This document shows positions 1 to 13,002 of a stretch of 64,000 nt of DNA, piece by piece. The notes beneath the pieces are model-generated. The model was given only the letters and a program-made list of their open reading frames with translations, did not search any database and was not told the origin of the DNA. The stretch comes from Buxus sempervirens (lineage: Eukaryota; Streptophyta; Magnoliopsida; Buxales; Buxaceae). The stretch is from NCBI GenBank assembly GCA_947561395.2, contig OX387190.1, positions 35,075,892 to 35,139,891 on the forward strand, read 5' to 3'. Position 1 is the first letter of the stretch. The number at the start of each line of letters is the position of its first letter. The position numbers and the translations under genes were made by a program.

Positions 1-161
1 GGCCAGACGATACGTTACGTATAGGCCACGTTTATCGTCTTATCACCTTCGAAGGTACGGTCTTGTTTTTTATTGCTTCTATTTTGTCCGGATTTTCCTC
101 TGTTTTACTTCTTGTTTTTTTTTAAACTACTATACATGCCGTATCTTCGTTCATCGCAGAG

Positions 162-823
162 GTGTTGAAGGAGTTCGCCACAAAGAAGTGTGCGAAACTC
201 GGAAAACTGATAAAGGAGAGGGAAGGGATTCGCGATGAGAAACGTCCAAAACATTCTCGTTCGAGATCGGAGAAAACCAGTCCGGTTAAGGTATTGGCCT
301 ACTTACCAGTTAAACGTAAATTAATGGACCTTGTGAGGTTAAATTCGTCATTTGAAGGTAATTTTTTTTATTATTGATTCTGAGCAAAGCACCGAATCTT
401 TGTCACCACCGTATATACTATATACTGTTACGCACTGCATCAGTGCATCTGCTGCTATAGTTCGTTCTTATCAGTTATTGTTCACTGGACTTTTAGGTCC
501 TTCGGTTTAGAGCAAATTAATACGCCATTAAATCAGCTGGCTTAGAACAAAGAAATAGTGCGAAGAAGATTCCTTAGGGGGTCCCATCCGAATTGACTCA
601 AGGTTCCTGATTGAGATATGACCCAACCCCACTTGTGTACCGACTTGAATCTTATTATTCTTATGCTTAATTTTATCTTGTGTTTCAGGTGGAGCAGGAG
701 ATTCATGGACTGGGAAGCAGCAGTGGCAGCGGAAGCAGTAACAGAGGAGGAGTGGGGAGGCATCATGGTGGTGGGGGGCAATGGAGGCCAGCCTTACAGA
801 GCATTGCAGAGTTTGGAACTTGA
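162..823 (+). CDS. C-terminal exons of an unidentified gene (partial)
   Basis: Two exons read in one frame: 162-290 (acceptor AG just before 162, donor GT at 291) and 689-823 (acceptor TTTCAG, stop TGA at 821-823). Both junctions are phase 0. The first encodes a lysine/arginine-rich stretch (begins VLKEFATKKCAKLGKLIK and ends KTSPVK). The second encodes a Ser/Gly-rich then His/Gly-rich tail ending WRPALQSIAEFGT. The 5' part lies outside the window. I do not recognise the family. The basic segment followed by a low-complexity tail would suit a nuclear protein, but that is inference. A possible AATAAA polyadenylation signal lies at 899-904. The exon model is well supported by splice signals and composition; the function is unknown. 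Confidence 0.55.
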
Positions 824-2539
824 CCAGATACTCTCATCCACACCTCCTCCTCCCCACTCGCTTTCCACGCCCACCACTCACTGTCTCGTCCATACACGAA
901 TAAAACAAACACGTTATCTTGCTTTGGCTGTTCCTTTTTTTCCTTTGTATTGTCACGTTGTGTCTCTTTATTAGTCTTTTTCCATTGAACAGACAAGCTC
1001 GCTAGGTTTTGTCTTGGCTGTATCCCATTTACACATATACGGAGGAGTTGGATCAAAACAACTCACAGACTGCTTCTGTAGCAAGTGAAGCAGTTACTTA
1101 AAATGATTACAGAATGGGCGTATTGCCTTGTTTGGAATCCCGTTTGGACGATTTCTGTCCCGTTTTGACCACTTATGGGATGATCCTATCCAAACGTCAT
1201 CCACGAGCGAGAGAATGTTTAGAGTCTAGGGTCCGGAATCTTAATGAGGATAAAGAAAAGATTCACTGGCAAGTACAAATGTCCTTGATAATACTGAGCA
1301 CTGAAAAGATCTATCAAAGAGCAGCGTCCACTAAGTAGTAAAAGTAACTTATTGTGGGGGGCATTTGGGTAGTACGATCTACGATAATTAAGATTATCCA
1401 AAACAGGGAAATATTTTAGTAGACATAAAAAGTTAAATCGAAGCATTAAAATTCAGCTAGTGTAAGAGCAGAAAAAAAATGGGCTAGCTAGCTAGTGTTC
1501 TTCATTTCCATTAAGTCACTCAACAATTAAATCGAAGCATTAAAACTTAGCCGGGACGAGTGACACTGGCTGGGGCACAATGGAACATTGGAACTGGCTT
1601 GAAACGGTACCCCTAATTGAACACGAGCTGCTGGTACGACCGGTCACCACATGGTTACTGTATTTTTTTCTTCTTGTCATTCTGAAGGATGATTTTTCCT
1701 TCCCATAAAAAAACGAGCCTCCCACAGGAAAAAGAAGCGCGAGTCTTTTGCTTTAACGAAATTTCCTGTTACATGGTTTGCCTAAAGGTACATGTGATGT
1801 GTGTACTACTCCACGTTTTGATCTTGATGGCATGAAACAAAACGTATGAATATCCATAAAGGATTTGAATTGCTGAAAAGTTGCGTCATGCCGAAACGTA
1901 TGAATATCCATTGTCCTGGCAGCACCAGCATACATGTTTTCTTTTGGCATTGATTGATCAATAATACATCGCTTTCGTATTCTGCTTTATATGCCTCCCA
2001 CCTTCGATTAAAGCCTTGTGATGGCACGCTTTGTTTAATTCTGATTCTCTGATAGAATACCATCAAACCAGCGGAGAAGCTTTTTATGTGCGTCTCGCAC
2101 CAGCTGCAGCTTTCCTGGCAAATGCTAGTAAAAGCTTCCCACTTCCCCCCTAACGAGAGTCCCGTTCGAAAATAATACAAATACTGGATACACAATTGGC
2201 CTCTAAAAGCATTTCAAAGAGAATTCTTAGAGAAAGACCAGTGGCTACTGAAACAGATCTCCAATTGACATGATTTATACATATTAAAATACAAAAAAAT
2301 GGCCAGAACTAGCAATGACAGCTTGTGTTGAGCAGCTTGAATTTGAGCTTGAAACTATTCTAGTTGTCTGTATCTTGGTATGGCACTGTAAATATAAGAT
2401 TATATTCCTCCACTTTTTTCTTTCTTTTCCTTTTTTTTTTTTTCTTTTTTCATTTTCCCCCTTCATTCTGAAAAATATGATTTGGATGGATGCGAATTGA
2501 TTAAGACATTTCAATAGAAAGCAAATGAGTCCTGTAAAG
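824..2539. other. Intergenic spacer
   Basis: Holds the 3' flank of the first gene and the 3' flank of the transporter gene that converges on it. Only short chance ORFs are visible. A short phrase (AAACGTATGAATATCCAT) occurs twice near 1840-1912. No family recognised. Confidence 0.5.
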
Positions 2540-5500
2540 CTAGAATGATGGAAAAAACTTGTTCAGGTTGCAAGGGAGAGAATAGAATTCCTCACTCCTG
2601 GTATCCAACTTGAAATACCTGAACTTTTCCCACCAGTGAGCACCACTGTCTCTTCGAGTTGTGCTGTCCCAATAACCGAGTGTACGATCCAAGAAAAAAG
2701 CAACAATAGCTGCCACCGTTGCTTGAGATGAGAATATCACATTAACTACGTCGTTAAACTGCAAGCAGAATTATCAATAAATGTCACATGGAAAATTAAT
2801 AGTCAAGAAGACTGGTACTGATTCGAACATATGCACTTACTGCTGTAGACTTGGTGTGAACAGGACCATGACCGGAAGATGAAGTGTATCCAGTGAAGTA
2901 TTGTGGCACTGAAAAGCCCATGAAGAATGAGAAGCCTAATATGAACTTTGTTCTGAAGCTGTTGAGGTTGCAGAACTGGAGTAAGCTGAGACCTGCAGAA
3001 GCTGTTTCATATACCACAATCAAAAAGTCAAACTTACTGTTCTTAAAAACAACATAATAACAAACTCCAGGGAACCAACTCTTTAAGAAAAACTTTTCAC
3101 ATAGCTACAGGGTGATTATCTTTTATGTTTATGCTGTGTTAAGACCTAAGAGTAGAATGACCATATGCTAGCAGATATTCGGCTGCTTACATTTTAGAAG
3201 TTCAATAAGCTATTAAAAGTTAACACATAGAAGGAATCACTTGTAGCAAACATACAACAATCCACCATTATTGCTTAATTTTGTGAATTGTTGTTTCAAT
3301 TGATTAACTTATCTTTTTTATCAAAGGAAACGGGTGTTGACAGTTAATTCCAGTTTTCCCCAGCCCTCCTTCACCATTCGCTTTGTTTGATTTCTTTGGT
3401 TCACATGTATAATAGTTTCAAGTTCACACTAGAGCCAGATCCTGAACAAAGGGCTATATATTGGATTATCGGCTGAGCTTACCAGGTTTAAGGCCTCTTT
3501 TATGCCATTCTCACATCAGGAAAATCAAGATAGGAAAGATATTGGGTCATGAGCTGTGCTTCAAGTTCAAAGCCTCTTATGTTCAATTCTCACATCAGGA
3601 AAATCAAGATAGGAAAGATAAAATGGCTTCACTTCCACTCGTACTGTTATGATGTTATGTTTCATGTATGCCTAGAAATTCTCCAGACTTCAGCTAAAAT
3701 AAAGACACCTTGAGCTTAAGAAAATCTCTACTAGTTGTCCTTGTGAACTTTCCAAGTTGTCTCAACTTCCTGCTTTCTTCTTTTTCTTTCTTGATGATTA
3801 ACTTCCTGCTTCCAATTGTGATGTTAATCTGATATTATATGCTTATGTTTTTTATTTACTACCTTTGTCTTTTGATGATGAACGCCAAACTTTTTATCAG
3901 TTCAGGAGAAAACATTGTTTGAATAGTAAGTTATAAGTGAACTCAGTTGGCCTAAGAGGTACATCCATCTTATCCCAATTATAATGTTTTCAACAAAGGC
4001 AAACTAAGGCTGCGTTTAGCAATGCTTTTTGCTTATTGCTTCAAAAAGTAAGAAAAACAATTAGATTGCTTTTGCTTCCATGAAGATCATTTCGTAAAGC
4101 AAAACCGTTTGGTTCACATTTGCTTTTGTTGAAAAAAGCAAAAAGGCATGTTTGGTAAAATCAAAAGCATAAAAATTACTTCTTAGCTAATATTACGACA
4201 AAATGTACCATATGAAGTGGATATATGGTGAGTGGTAGTAGTAATGGCGGTATGAGTGGTGATGGTAGTGGTGGTGGTGAGAGTGTCCTGATGGGTGGCA
4301 GTGACAATGATGGTAGGGGTGATGGGTGTGTGGTGATAGTCATGGTGGGGCTATTTGGGTGGTAGGTGCTGGTAGTATAGGTGGATGGTGGTGGATAATG
4401 GTGAGAGTGTTGTTGGTAGTTTTAGTGATGGGCGGCGGTGGTGATAGTGGTAGCAGGTGATAAGTGGTACTAGTGACAATGGATGGGGTGTAATGGTGGG
4501 TAGATCAGTGGTGTTAGTAGTGGGGCTCATGGTGGGAAGTAAGGGTGGATGGTGTTGGTGGGGTGGTGGCCGGTTTTATAGTAGTGGTTGGTAATGGTAG
4601 TGAGTGGCAGTGGTGGTGTGAGTAGGTTGTTGGTATTAGATTAGTAACAATAAGCCAAAGAAGAAAAAAAGAAATAAAAAATGAAAAGCAAAAAAATTTT
4701 GCTTCTCAAGAAAAGCAATTAGATTGCTTTTGTTTCATCATGAGAAGCAAAAGCAAGCACAAACCAAACATGCTTATTGCTTCAAAAAGCTTGATTTTGC
4801 TTAAATAAGCAAAAAAGCTAAAGTAAAAAGCAATGCCAAATGCAGCCTAAATCTAAAATAAATGCAATTCAAAAATAAATTGCCAAGGAAGGATCAGGTA
4901 TCCATGTCCCCTTATCATTGTCTTCAACAAATTGTCAGTACAGTTACTGAAATTAACCAGAACATCTCTTGCACAGTTGCAAATTAAATGGTTAGAAGAC
5001 ATTTCAGATATATTATTGACTAAAGAGCAAGAGAGTGATACATACACATATAGGCAAAAAGGATGCAGTATAAAGCTGCCACAATAGGTAGAGGAATAGA
5101 AGCAAAAACAGCACCAAATTTCCCTGATTAAGACATTAAGATAGAATCAGATTGACTATGCCATGGAAATGTAAAATCTAAGAAAAAAAAATTCTGACAG
5201 CATCATTATTCCAGCAAAAGTGAAGAGATCTTTTGCATTCTCTCAGTGATTAAATCATGATCAGCTTGATCAACTAGGCAAGAAAAAAATACCAAGATAA
5301 GTTCAGATGATCAAGTTGACTAGCATACCTAACACAGAAAAGAAAAGCATAAATCCAGCTGATATTTGAATAACTCTTCGACTTCCGACTCGTGTCAATG
5401 CCAATAAACCTGCATTTTCTCTGTAAATATAGCCTGTATTAGGTTTACAGCCCTTTCCATTGAACTACGGCATCATGCATGCAGTATACATATGCAAGAG

Positions 5501-8500
5501 CCGACACACACCAAACCATGTGCAAAGCTGGGAATTCTCACATATCTGATATCATAGACAAACATACTGAATTCAGAATCTCACCATACTGAGAATTCAG
5601 AAAGCATTTTACAGAATAGATTAGATGCCTAGATCATTGGACTTGGTCAATATTGGTCACACAGTCCTAGGATGTTGCCAACTCTCTCATATGCATACAA
5701 CTGTATGATACAGTTAAAATGTTTATGAAAATATTCAGTTGTTGGGTTCATTACACTGATGCAGTAGAGCCAATTGCTGTACCAAACATGCCATCCAGCA
5801 AAATCCCTATTCCCTGAAACCCCAAAAAGATCAAACAATAAATTGAGAAGAAATGATGAGTCTATGGACACTAGAAGGTAGACAACATGGTAAATGATAT
5901 GCCGTCAAATCATGTGCTACCTGCCATCCGACACCACGGCTGAGAACAGAAGGTGGTATAGGTGTGGCACTGCCAAATCTTGCAACTGCTATAAATGTAC
6001 CTGTGGACTGCAAATAAATAAGAAATAAATCTCAAAATAAAATAGGCTCAATTTAGAATCTCATTAGTCACCTTATTACCCAAAATTAATATTACATATA
6101 TTAGAAATAAGAAAAGAGAAGTGTAAAACACAATTCCTTACAGACTCATCTTAACAATAAAACCCAAGTATGTTTTATTCATGCAAGCAACAGCAACAAG
6201 CAAAGCAAATACATTTTTTCTTTTTCTATACTTGATGCATCTTCACTACTTTCAGTAAACATAAACTGGTAGATCAGAATATCTGCTACGCATGCATACA
6301 TACACAAATATATACATATGTAAATAAATACGTATATACATATATTAATGTATATACACATGTGTACATATGTGCATGTATGCATGATAAAGTAATCTAG
6401 AACAATTGAACCTCAATAAGAGCAGCAAAAGAAGCAGCCATCATTGCAAAAGCTTCTCCAGCTTCAAAAGTAGGACGCCCCCATTGAAATGGATATGGAA
6501 CTCTTATCCTGCATATAAAAAGAGCACCATAAGATGCAAGCCAAGAGCCCCAGAAGCAGGTTAAAAATTAGCATATGTTGCTTAAGTAATTTCATTCATA
6601 TTTGTTTACAAAACTAAGAGGATTGACTGTGGTATGTTCCTCAATTCAGAAATAACAGACAAGTGCCAAGGGTTTGTGCATTCAATCAGAATACACTGTC
6701 CCTGAATCACAACATGTACAGGCAAGGATTCAAGGAGGATACCTAGTGGCTGTGAACAGCATTTCCAACCACAGAGAGAACAAATTTTATAAGATCTTTA
6801 AACTTGTCTTTTTCGCTCTCAAATTGACATTTGAGACAAAAATTCTAATTATCAACTTTATCAACACTGCTCAAACAAATGGGTGATTACTGTCCGAAGG
6901 TTACTGCTGTTTCCTGTTAATGATGCCACTTCCCGACTTTTGTTAAAGTAATTTCTAAGTACAAAATAAAAACCAAAGGATTCTTTAATTGATATCATTT
7001 GATTCATTTCCATATTTCAACAATATAATTCCCCAAGTAACATCACAAACAAAAACAAGTAAATATATTGGGTGTGAAGAGTAGGGAGATCAGGAAAAGA
7101 AAACAAGGAACTTGTCTAGACAGAACTAGAATATATATTGTGTAAAACCTCATGTTAACTGGAGACAGATTGACAGCATAAGGCAATTACAAAGCTTAAA
7201 TTTGCTCCATCTTAATGTCCAAAAGCAACAAAATTCAGCACAAATAACAAGATAAATAGTCAGTTTGATAATGCCAAGTCAAACCAAGAAATCAAGAGGC
7301 CCTTTAGTAGGGTATGAGTGAGCTTCAAGGTCAAATCATAAAGCTGGAGTTCTAAAATGGAAGCTTATACTAAGAAACTCAACAGGACCATGTGAAAGTA
7401 AATCATTTTTCTTTGGAGGATCAATATATAGGAAACACAAGTACAAATAACAAGATAAGTAGTCGGTGAAGTCCTATTTTCAGTTGATGGGAAGGAACTT
7501 ACCAGGAGTATCAAAATGGATGACACATTGTAAGAAAAAAAAAACACACGCAGACAGACAGACATGCACAATGAAACATTTTTTACAAATAATGTGATAA
7601 ATTTGAATCAGTTTGTGAATCACAAGCAATAAGAAAAACGGAATAAACTGAATAACATAACATTTAACTGATATGTAGGAACTCACCAAGGAGCTGCACC
7701 AATCAGCCCAGAACGATCAGTGCGACAACTGACCTGAGTGTTTGGAGGTTTATTATTATAAGCACCAGCTGCAGTTAGAATTAGTGCATACACCCAAACG
7801 ACTGCCACTGAGAACAGCACTGCAAATCGATCAAATATGGCTCTCTCTGATTTTATTAGATGGGGGATATACTGCAAAGCAATGGTCACTCAAAGCATTA
7901 AACAGAATCTAATATATTCTTTGAAAAGGAAAGCATCATCAAACTCAAGAAATGTTACCAAAAAATCACAACAAACTATGCCTTTTATTTTAGTAGGAGA
8001 AGACAAATTGGAGTTATACCAACATTTTCCTTTTTTTGGAAGAAAAAAGGGTTCACTGAAAGCAAAAAGAAACACAACCAGAAAGATCCCAAATAGTTAC
8101 ATGAAAAAGACAGTCCTCGGTCCAGCTGATCCACAAATATACCAACATTTTCTTTTCTTTTCTTTTTTTTTATGGTTTTGTTTTTTTGTTTTTTTGCTAT
8201 TGTATGAACTATTTTCACTTACTGATCAGCAAAGCAAACATAATTTGCACCAACGCCAAAGTATATAACATTAAGAATTGCCCAGGACAGATGTAGCACA
8301 CATGATGAAGCATGATTTAGCCCCAGTTTTGGCCAAGAAAACCAGAAGTTGCAGATGTAAACTAAGATCAGCACATTGACAAAACCATTATTCAGTGAGT
8401 CGGACTTATAAAGTTCTGACAAGAACTAAGAACACACAAAACAAATTCCACAAAACTGGATCATATTATTCCTCTTATCAACATACCCATCAATGGTTCG

Positions 8501-10954
8501 TCCCATCCCCTGCTTTTGTATTATCTGTCTCCCAATGAACAATCCCTTTTGGTAGTTAAAAATTAAGTTTTATCCGCGGAAGAATAAACATAGAAACATA
8601 ATATACGGCATGGACAAGCCTGGAACATGCCACTACATGAAAAACAGAAAGGTTAAATGAATTATGCAACAAGTAAACAAGGACCAAGGGCAACTGCCTA
8701 CCTGTGAGAATAAAACCATCAAAACCAACACTGGAAGCCCAACTTCAACACATTTTGCCAGCTATAAAAATCACCAAAAAAATAAAGGGATAAAATTAAT
8801 GTCTCAAAATAACATGTGATACCAGGCAAATAGCTCATCCTTGGGATATAATGTAAAAGAACAACTTATTACTGAATCACAAAGTTGCAGCATATTTAGC
8901 ATCAAGACCAAGTTCGTTGCAAGTCTCAGTCAACAGATATTAACACTCAAACATCAAAGACATAAAATTCCATAGATAATTCCCCAAAGTAGTCTAAATG
9001 GTTGTGTTACCATCCTGAATCTCATTCTGGTCAATTCCTAACCAGCGTCCCATATAGGTTCATAAACATCACTGAGTGTGAATTCAGCAGAGTAAGGTTC
9101 TTCCTTGCTCATATAGCAACAACTGAATGATATTTCATGTAAGCTTCATTACTGTTTACGTAAAAATAGTAGGAAAAGTTTGGACCAGTTAGATTGTAGG
9201 TCTCTGAAGTAATAGTCACTGAAGCACACTTGAGCTGAGCTCAGGCATTATGAATAGGCTATGCCAATAAACCATAGGTAAAAATAAGATAAATGGCACA
9301 AGTGTGGGACTTAACTTATTTTCACCAAGTTATAAAATATTTAAGGATCAGAAAACTTACTTGTGGGAAACCAAGTTGGTAGAGCCCAAGTCCAGCAAGA
9401 GTTACAAAAGGAACAGCAGAAAGAGGGCTTAAAAATCTACACCAGAAACAAAGGAACCTAGATCACAAAAATGTTCAACTACCAGAGAAAAGTAAAACAA
9501 AATATTTTTCATGCTAATTTCGATTGTTGGAAAACCCACCTCACAACATTCCTCCAGAAGCCTAGGAAACCAACTACAATCTGGAAGAGTGAAGCAATAA
9601 TCAGAGCTCCCTGAATTCCCCTCATTGTCCGTAGAAACCGCTGAATATCATGCACAGGGCAATGTTAAAAGGGGAAAAACACCAGAAAACAAAGCCATTG
9701 AATCACAAACAGAAACTGGAAATATGTCACAGAAATCAGTAAATGCAACCTGATGAGGATCTGTAATCGTGCTATATCTATTGGCTTGGACGATCGATAC
9801 TGTAGGCATAATAAATGTGTAAGAACCCCCAATGACTGCTGGAAGCCGGGTTCCAAATATAGTCTGTAACAGAGTATTCAGTCCTGCAACAAAGAGTAGG
9901 GTCTGTATCACTCTAGCCTTCTCCTCCTGCCACAGGGTCAAGCTTAAATTAATCCTAAATTAGAGGAAATAAATCTGGCCGCCAAAGAAACATCAAATGC
10001 ATAAGAAATTCTTACTTTGCTGCCACCCATTTGGGGGACAATCATGCTGGGAATGATTACAGTAGTCCCAAGCATCACCAAATAATGCTGGAAACCGAGA
10101 ATGATCGCTTCCGCTGTATTTCAAAGTAAAAAATCATGAGCAATATGAAGCCTTACAGAAGAATTCAGCTTCAAAGTTGTGGAGAAAAATGAAAGAAATA
10201 AGAACAAAATAAGCAGCGGATGAGACAAAAACCGAGAGAAGTATACGAAATCTTGATTTAGAGAAGGATAATCAGGAGGAATGATAATAGCAAATAAGAC
10301 TAACAGCTAGAGGTGCCATAAGATGAACTAAGAAAAGGAGTCCGACAATGATAATTGATGAAAGACACTTTTAACAATTCTCAGTACGTCATCTATAACA
10401 ATCAAAACTCGATCAAAGCCAGTCGGCGGAAGAACACGCATATACGGATTCAAATCACGCTCTCGACCGCATCAGGGAAGTAATAAGACGGAGCTCCTCG
10501 CAGAGAAACTCTTACGAAAAGGATGACAGAAGATGATTTAGGAAGGAATCAAGCTTCAACTACCAAAAACAAGAAACACACAAACACACAGAAAATGGCG
10601 GGAAAACGTCCAAACTAGATCGACGGCTGATAATGTTCCCACACATTACCAATCAACGATAAATGTTTTCCAGCTCATTGCTCACTTCCGCTCCATACCA
10701 ACAGAAGAAGAAGGAGAAAAAAGCCTTAACAGAGTCTCCATATATGACACAACCATTAAAAGAAAGAGAAAAAGAACAATAGAACAAGCAGCGGACACAA
10801 AAAAGCAGAAACACACAGAGACTTTTAGTAGACAGTTCGTACGCCAATGAGGATGGCTGGTGACGCAATATTCAATCCCCAGCAGCTGTTCCTTCACCGG
10901 ATGTGGCTGAAACTCGTCCGCCTTAGGCGCTGATCCACCGCCAGCTCCGCCCAT
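2540..10954 (-). CDS. Nucleobase-ascorbate transporter (NAT/NCS2 family), 14 exons
   Basis: Multipass membrane permease of the NAT (NCS2/UraA-like) family, which moves purines, pyrimidines or ascorbate with H+ or Na+. Exons (transcript order): 10954-10843, 10113-10016, 9926-9750, 9640-9540, 9436-9361, 8761-8702, 7871-7687, 6508-6412, 6007-5921, 5813-5755, 5420-5329, 5123-5046, 3001-2841, 2758-2540; 1602 nt, 533 aa, every junction GT..AG and in phase. Start ATG is 10952-10954 (MGGAGGGSAPKADEFQPHP). Visible family marks: the QH motif in the first membrane helix (FQHYLVMLG, about residues 44-52), GTRLPAVIGGSYTF, CRTDRSGLIGAAPW, the NAT signature ENAGLLALTR (residues 352-361) and the tail RSEEFYSLPCNLNKFFPSF. 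Length and exon pattern fit the plant NAT5/6/7-type proteins; the exact paralogue and substrate cannot be read from sequence. Where relatives usually have Arg-Trp before FND in the last exon, this gene has Thr-Ala. Intron 12 carries a TIR element. Confidence 0.95.
3508..3621. repeat. Tandem duplication, period 79 bp, in NAT intron 12
   Basis: The phrase CTCACATCAGGAAAATCAAG plus its continuation begins at 3510 and again at 3589, and the less conserved DNA between also matches loosely (AGGCCTCTT / AAGCCTCTT). Two copies only. Confidence 0.8.
4005..4850. mobile_element. Non-autonomous TIR DNA element with GGT-rich core, copy 1
   Basis: An 840-bp element (4008-4847) in NAT intron 12, flanked by a TAA direct repeat (4005-4007 and 4848-4850). 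The left end reads GGCTGCGTTTAGCAATGC; the reverse complement of the right end reads GGCTGCATTTGGCATTGC. Sub-terminal DNA on both sides is full of GCTTTTTGCTT / AAGCAAAA motifs. The middle (about 4210-4630) is a degenerate GGT/GTG-rich array with no transposase ORF. A 3-bp TAA/TTA duplication and a GGC/GGG-type TIR suit PIF/Harbinger (Tourist-like) elements, so I class it there by inference. An inverted relative lies at 32662-33475. Confidence 0.8.
6297..6387. repeat. Alternating purine-pyrimidine tract in NAT intron 7
   Basis: About 90 bp dominated by TA, CA and TG steps (cacaaatatatacatatg ... catgtatgcatg). Similar but shorter tracts occur near 24318-24400 and 28090-28165. Confidence 0.6.
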
Positions 10955-12627
10955 CTCTTTCCCTCTCCCTGTCTCGATGTCTTTCTTTCGAATTTCTCTC
11001 TAGGCAGGTTGCGCTTTACAGTACTGGAGAAGAGCAGCAGAAACTATGATGAGAAGATGTGACGACGTCGGCGAGGCCAGTGGCCAGAGCGCAGCAACCT
11101 TTTGAAGTTGAAGATTGGATTCTCGAGAAAGCAACCACACACGAGAGGAACCGTCTGCTGCTGAACCGGGAAAGAACGAGACCTGGAGAAAGCGAGAGAG
11201 TCGATAGTTTCTCTCGAGAGGAAAAATGCGGTTGGTGTATTATTGAGTTCTCGAAAATGCCCCTACAATTGTTCAAATTAAGACATCGTATTGCTTATAA
11301 GCAGATATTAAGGTAAGGGTATTTTGGTAATGGAAAACTAATTTTACTTAATGCGGGCCCACTACACAAAGGAACGTTATGCCGTTGGGATTTTGTGCGT
11401 CGTAAGTCGTAACCGGTAAGGCAGTTCATCGGCCTGGTGGTGCGCCTGTTGTTGGCCAACTCTCGTCTAACCCTTCAGGAAAAGTTTTTGCCCCCTTCAG
11501 AATGTTTTGAATTAGGGTAAAAATGAAAGGTAAACTGTAAACCTACTTGATTAGACAAAAGCTCAAAGGTTCGGTGAAGATTGCAAGGAAAAAAAATGTT
11601 TTTACAGATTGGTAATTAGGAGTAGTGCTGATTATGAAAGATTGAGAGGAAGATTAGCTTATAAAGTAAAATTATTAATAGATTGTTGTTTTTTCACGTG
11701 TAAATCAGCAGGCTGCATGATTGTTTCAGTCAAGAGTAAAAATTCCAGTAGTTCAGCAGAGATTATACGTACCGACCAAACCAAAAGCAAGCAAGCAGGC
11801 AGGCCAAGAGGTTCCAACCTGATGAAAAAAAATATTTGGGCTTTGACCCCACATAGGGCCTGATTCATGGGGTCACACAGAGGCCTAGCCGGTGTTCCAT
11901 GCCTTTTTTTTGTTTTTGTTTATATAAACCTGAACATAACATTCTTTTATTGTAGTTTAAAGTTTTAAAAACGTTATGTAGAAATGCTGATATTAGAAAA
12001 ACCCTTTAAAAATAACCCACATCACAAACTTAAAATAAGCAAAACCTTGTCAGAGTTGTATTAACATATCATATCATAGAAAGTGGACGGTCCACATGTC
12101 TTGATAGGATAGAAATGTGAGTTGGGTTTTATAGGGCCAGACTGAAAAGGTCTAAGCTGGACGCAACCTACAAATTATGCCCAAATTAGAATCTCGGCGG
12201 CCGAGCCCCAAAAAATTTGAGCCTGTCCCACACAAAATATGTCTGGGTTCACAGCGCTGGGCTAGTCCACCCAAATTTGCTTCTGGGCCAGGCCCTGAAA
12301 GAAATACGGCTCTTATTTTTGTTGGATAACGTTTAAAATCATTTTTCTGGAGAAAGAAGAAGAAGCTCATCCACTCACCTTCGTCAACCAATCATTGTTC
12401 GTCTCATCTTATCCATATTTCTTCACCTCTGCCTCATACATACTTTCATTTGCGCCCTCTCATCTCCACTCCAAATCCTCTCGACTCGAAAAAATCATCA
12501 ACACCATCACCTAGGTCGCCTTGCTTCTTCAAATTTCTGAGAGTATTTCGTTTCTTGCTTCTTAATTATTTTGTTCGTCTAACCATCTCTTGTTTCATTC
12601 TTTTTGTAGATTCTTGGTCCGGTACGG
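10955..12627. other. Spacer and divergent upstream region between the NAT and PetM genes
   Basis: Contains the 5' leader and promoter side of NAT (read on minus) and of petM (read on plus). A GGGCCCA element lies at about 11354-11360. The petM leader may carry an intron: a possible donor GT at 12515 and an acceptor TTTTTGTAG ending at 12609. Around 12130-12310 is a degenerate GGCCC-rich stretch resembling common repetitive DNA; no element ends found. Short ORFs here look like chance. Confidence 0.5.
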
Positions 12628-13002
12628 ATGGCAACTTCTGTTGCGCCTGCGACATTTACGACTACTGGTGTTGCGGGTTTCGGTCAGCATCCACACAACC
12701 GGAGAAGGAACAACGTGACATACATAGGAGGACTGAGTTCCTTTGGTGGCTTAAAAGCTCATAACAGTGTCGCCTCTTTAGGCCTTCCCGTCTGCACCGA
12801 GCAGTCCTTTTCGAAAGTCGTGAACTCTTTGAAGTCCACGTCCCATAGCAAAAGAAGAGGTGCGGGAGCTCTCTCTTCTACCTGCAATGCAGCAGCTGAG
12901 ATATTCAAGATTGCTGCAATCATGAACGGGCTTGTGCTGGTTGGGGTTGCCGTCGGGTTTGTCCTCCTCCGTATAGAAGCGTCTGTGGAGGAAGCTGAAT
13001 AA
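12628..13002 (+). CDS. petM: Cytochrome b6-f complex subunit 7 precursor (PetM), plastid-targeted
   Basis: Single-exon gene, 124 aa, ATG at 12628 and TAA at 13000-13002. PetM is a small one-helix subunit at the edge of the cytochrome b6f complex in the thylakoid membrane, which passes electrons from plastoquinol to plastocyanin. The N-terminal about 85 residues are Ser/Thr/Ala-rich with few acids, as expected of a chloroplast transit peptide. The mature part begins near the [10 protein letters not shown] segment. It contains one hydrophobic helix (about residues 95-114, ...[13 protein letters not shown]) and ends [10 protein letters not shown], the conserved tail of plant PetM. The start is chosen because it gives a full transit peptide; the upstream frame does not add recognisable sequence. 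The neighbouring minus-strand region (13142 onward) converges on its 3' end. Confidence 0.93.
   Translation: MATSVAPATFTTTGVAGFGQHPHNRRRNNVTYIGGLSSFGGLKAHNSVASLGLPVCTEQSFSKVVNSLKSTSHSKRRGAGALSSTCNAAAEIFKIAAIMNGLVLVGVAVGFVLLRIEASVEEAE

Noticed and set aside
1806..2195. 129-codon minus ORF in the first spacer
   Set aside because: No recognisable domain, contains a duplicated phrase, and no splice context tying it to the NAT gene.
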